Assembly (NCBI GenBank): GCA_023481025.1
Contig: JAMCWV010000135.1
Span: 1-6,756, forward strand
DNA: 6,756 bases
Reading direction: 5' to 3'
Source: Gammaproteobacteria bacterium
GTDB lineage: Bacteria; Pseudomonadota; Gammaproteobacteria; Enterobacterales; Alteromonadaceae
The notes under the pieces are model-generated. The model saw only the letters and a program-made list of their open reading frames with translations, did not search any database and was not told the origin of the DNA. Positions 5,901 through 6,756 of this stretch are shown piece by piece. A program made the translations under genes and the position numbers. Positions within the stretch are counted from its first letter, which is position 1. Each line of letters begins with the position of its first letter.

Positions 5901-6756
5901 ATGAAAAAAGTAACCCGCTTGTCATTAGCGACATTAACAGCCGCAATGCTTGGCTTGAGTGCGAATGTTACTGCAACTGAGGTAACCGCCAGTGAACGAG
6001 CATTGCGGATTGCGCAAGAGTCTTTGATTATTGACACCCATATCGATGTACCGTGGCGCTTAATCAATGATTGGGAAGATGTCACCAAGGCAACTCAACG
6101 CGGTGACTTCGATTATGAGCGCGCAGTCGCTGGCGGTCTAAACGCCCCCTTCATGGCAATTTATATTCCTTCTAGCTATGAAGATAACGGTGCCTATACA
6201 CTTGCGAACCACTTAATTGACTTCATGGAAGCTATGGTTTACCGCGCGCCGGAAAAATTCGCTATTCCGCATAGCGTTGACGAGCTACTGGGGCAGTTCG
6301 AGCAAGGCTTAATGTCCTTGCCTATGGGTATGGAAAACGGTGCGCCGATAGAAGGAAGTTTTGCAAAACTTCAGCATTTTTATGATCGCGGCGTCCGTTA
6401 CGTCACACTGGCGCACTCCGAAGACAACCATATCTCCGATTCGTCTTATGATATCCGTGCTACCTGGGGTGGCTTGAGCCCATTTGGTAAAGAGCTCGTT
6501 GTCGAAATGAATCGCATTGGCATGATGGTCGATGTGTCTCATATTTCTGATAAAGCATTTTATGACGTCCTTGAAATTACTCAGGTGCCTGTTATTGCGA
6601 CTCACTCATCTGCGCGTCGTTTTACGCCAGGTTGGCAACGCAACATGAACGACGACATGATTAAAGCATTAGCTGAAAACGGCGGTGTCATTCAAGTGAC
6701 GTTCGGTTCCACGTTTGTTACGCCACAAGCGAACCAGCACCGTGCTCGCATTGCTC
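5901..6756 (+). CDS. Membrane dipeptidase, peptidase family M19, 3' end missing
   Basis: This is a zinc metallopeptidase of the renal dipeptidase family (amidohydrolase-type barrel), which cleaves dipeptides, often including those with a D-residue at the C-terminal side. The 285 visible codons run off the right edge; family members of this type are usually about 400 residues. A signal peptide (MKKVTRLSLATLTAAMLGLS, likely cut after VTA at residue 25) indicates export to the periplasm or envelope. Expected metal ligands are present: His47 and Asp49 in DTHIDVP, the bridging Glu145 in MGMENGAPI, His214 in DVSHIS and His235 in ATHSSAR. His172 in TLAHSEDN matches the substrate-contact His of the renal enzyme, and RNMND (248-252) the conserved Arg loop. 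The final catalytic Asp would be beyond the edge. Translation starts at ATG 5901 after GGAAGTGAG. Substrate specificity cannot be read from the sequence. Confidence 0.93.
   Translation, partial: MKKVTRLSLATLTAAMLGLSANVTATEVTASERALRIAQESLIIDTHIDVPWRLINDWEDVTKATQRGDFDYERAVAGGLNAPFMAIYIPSSYEDNGAYTLANHLIDFMEAMVYRAPEKFAIPHSVDELLGQFEQGLMSLPMGMENGAPIEGSFAKLQHFYDRGVRYVTLAHSEDNHISDSSYDIRATWGGLSPFGKELVVEMNRIGMMVDVSHISDKAFYDVLEITQVPVIATHSSARRFTPGWQRNMNDDMIKALAENGGVIQVTFGSTFVTPQANQHRARIA

Noticed and set aside
5795..6088. Minus-strand open frames over the dipeptidase start and the preceding gap (also 5728-5946 and 6309-6605).
   Set aside because: They lie opposite a clear M19 dipeptidase with signal peptide and metal ligands. 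No conserved features are seen in the minus-strand translations.

Overview
The window is a bacterial chromosome segment of moderate GC. It is almost certainly from a gammaproteobacterium: the S18, L9, DnaB, Alr, Zur, DusA and GloA products all resemble their Escherichia coli counterparts closely, and rpsR-rplI, dnaB-alr and zur/dusA are neighbours or near neighbours in that class. A marine Alteromonadales-type organism, for example an Idiomarina relative, fits the base composition and gene order. That placement is a guess from memory, not a computed result.

Layout. Positions 1-635 hold the end of a ribosomal protein operon: the 3' half of rpsR (S18), complete rplI (L9) and a strong intrinsic terminator. 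Positions 689-3218 hold dnaB (replicative helicase, GTG start) and, 34 nt downstream, alr (alanine racemase), probably co-transcribed. Positions 3207-3326 are a 20-bp tandem repeat array with about five and a half units. It lies between the convergent ends of alr and zur and contains both stop codons. Zur (zinc-uptake repressor, minus strand) and dusA (tRNA dihydrouridine synthase, plus strand) diverge from a gap of about 146 nt. dusA is followed 4 nt later by gloA (glyoxalase I), and the pair ends in an intrinsic terminator at 5378-5405.

The last part is less conserved. A 142-nt gap after that terminator holds a small hairpin, an AT-rich dyad and a possible promoter. It is followed by an unrecognised 96-residue protein with a signal peptide, and then a secreted M19-type membrane dipeptidase that runs off the right edge. 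A two-part inverted repeat spans the 62 nt between these two genes, and its 3' arm covers the purine-rich sequence just upstream of the dipeptidase start.

Most of the window is ordinary housekeeping sequence, and I see no clear undescribed multi-gene system, mobile element, CRISPR array or tRNA. The places worth a second look are the convergent repeat array, the small exported protein and the intergenic stem-loop before the dipeptidase.
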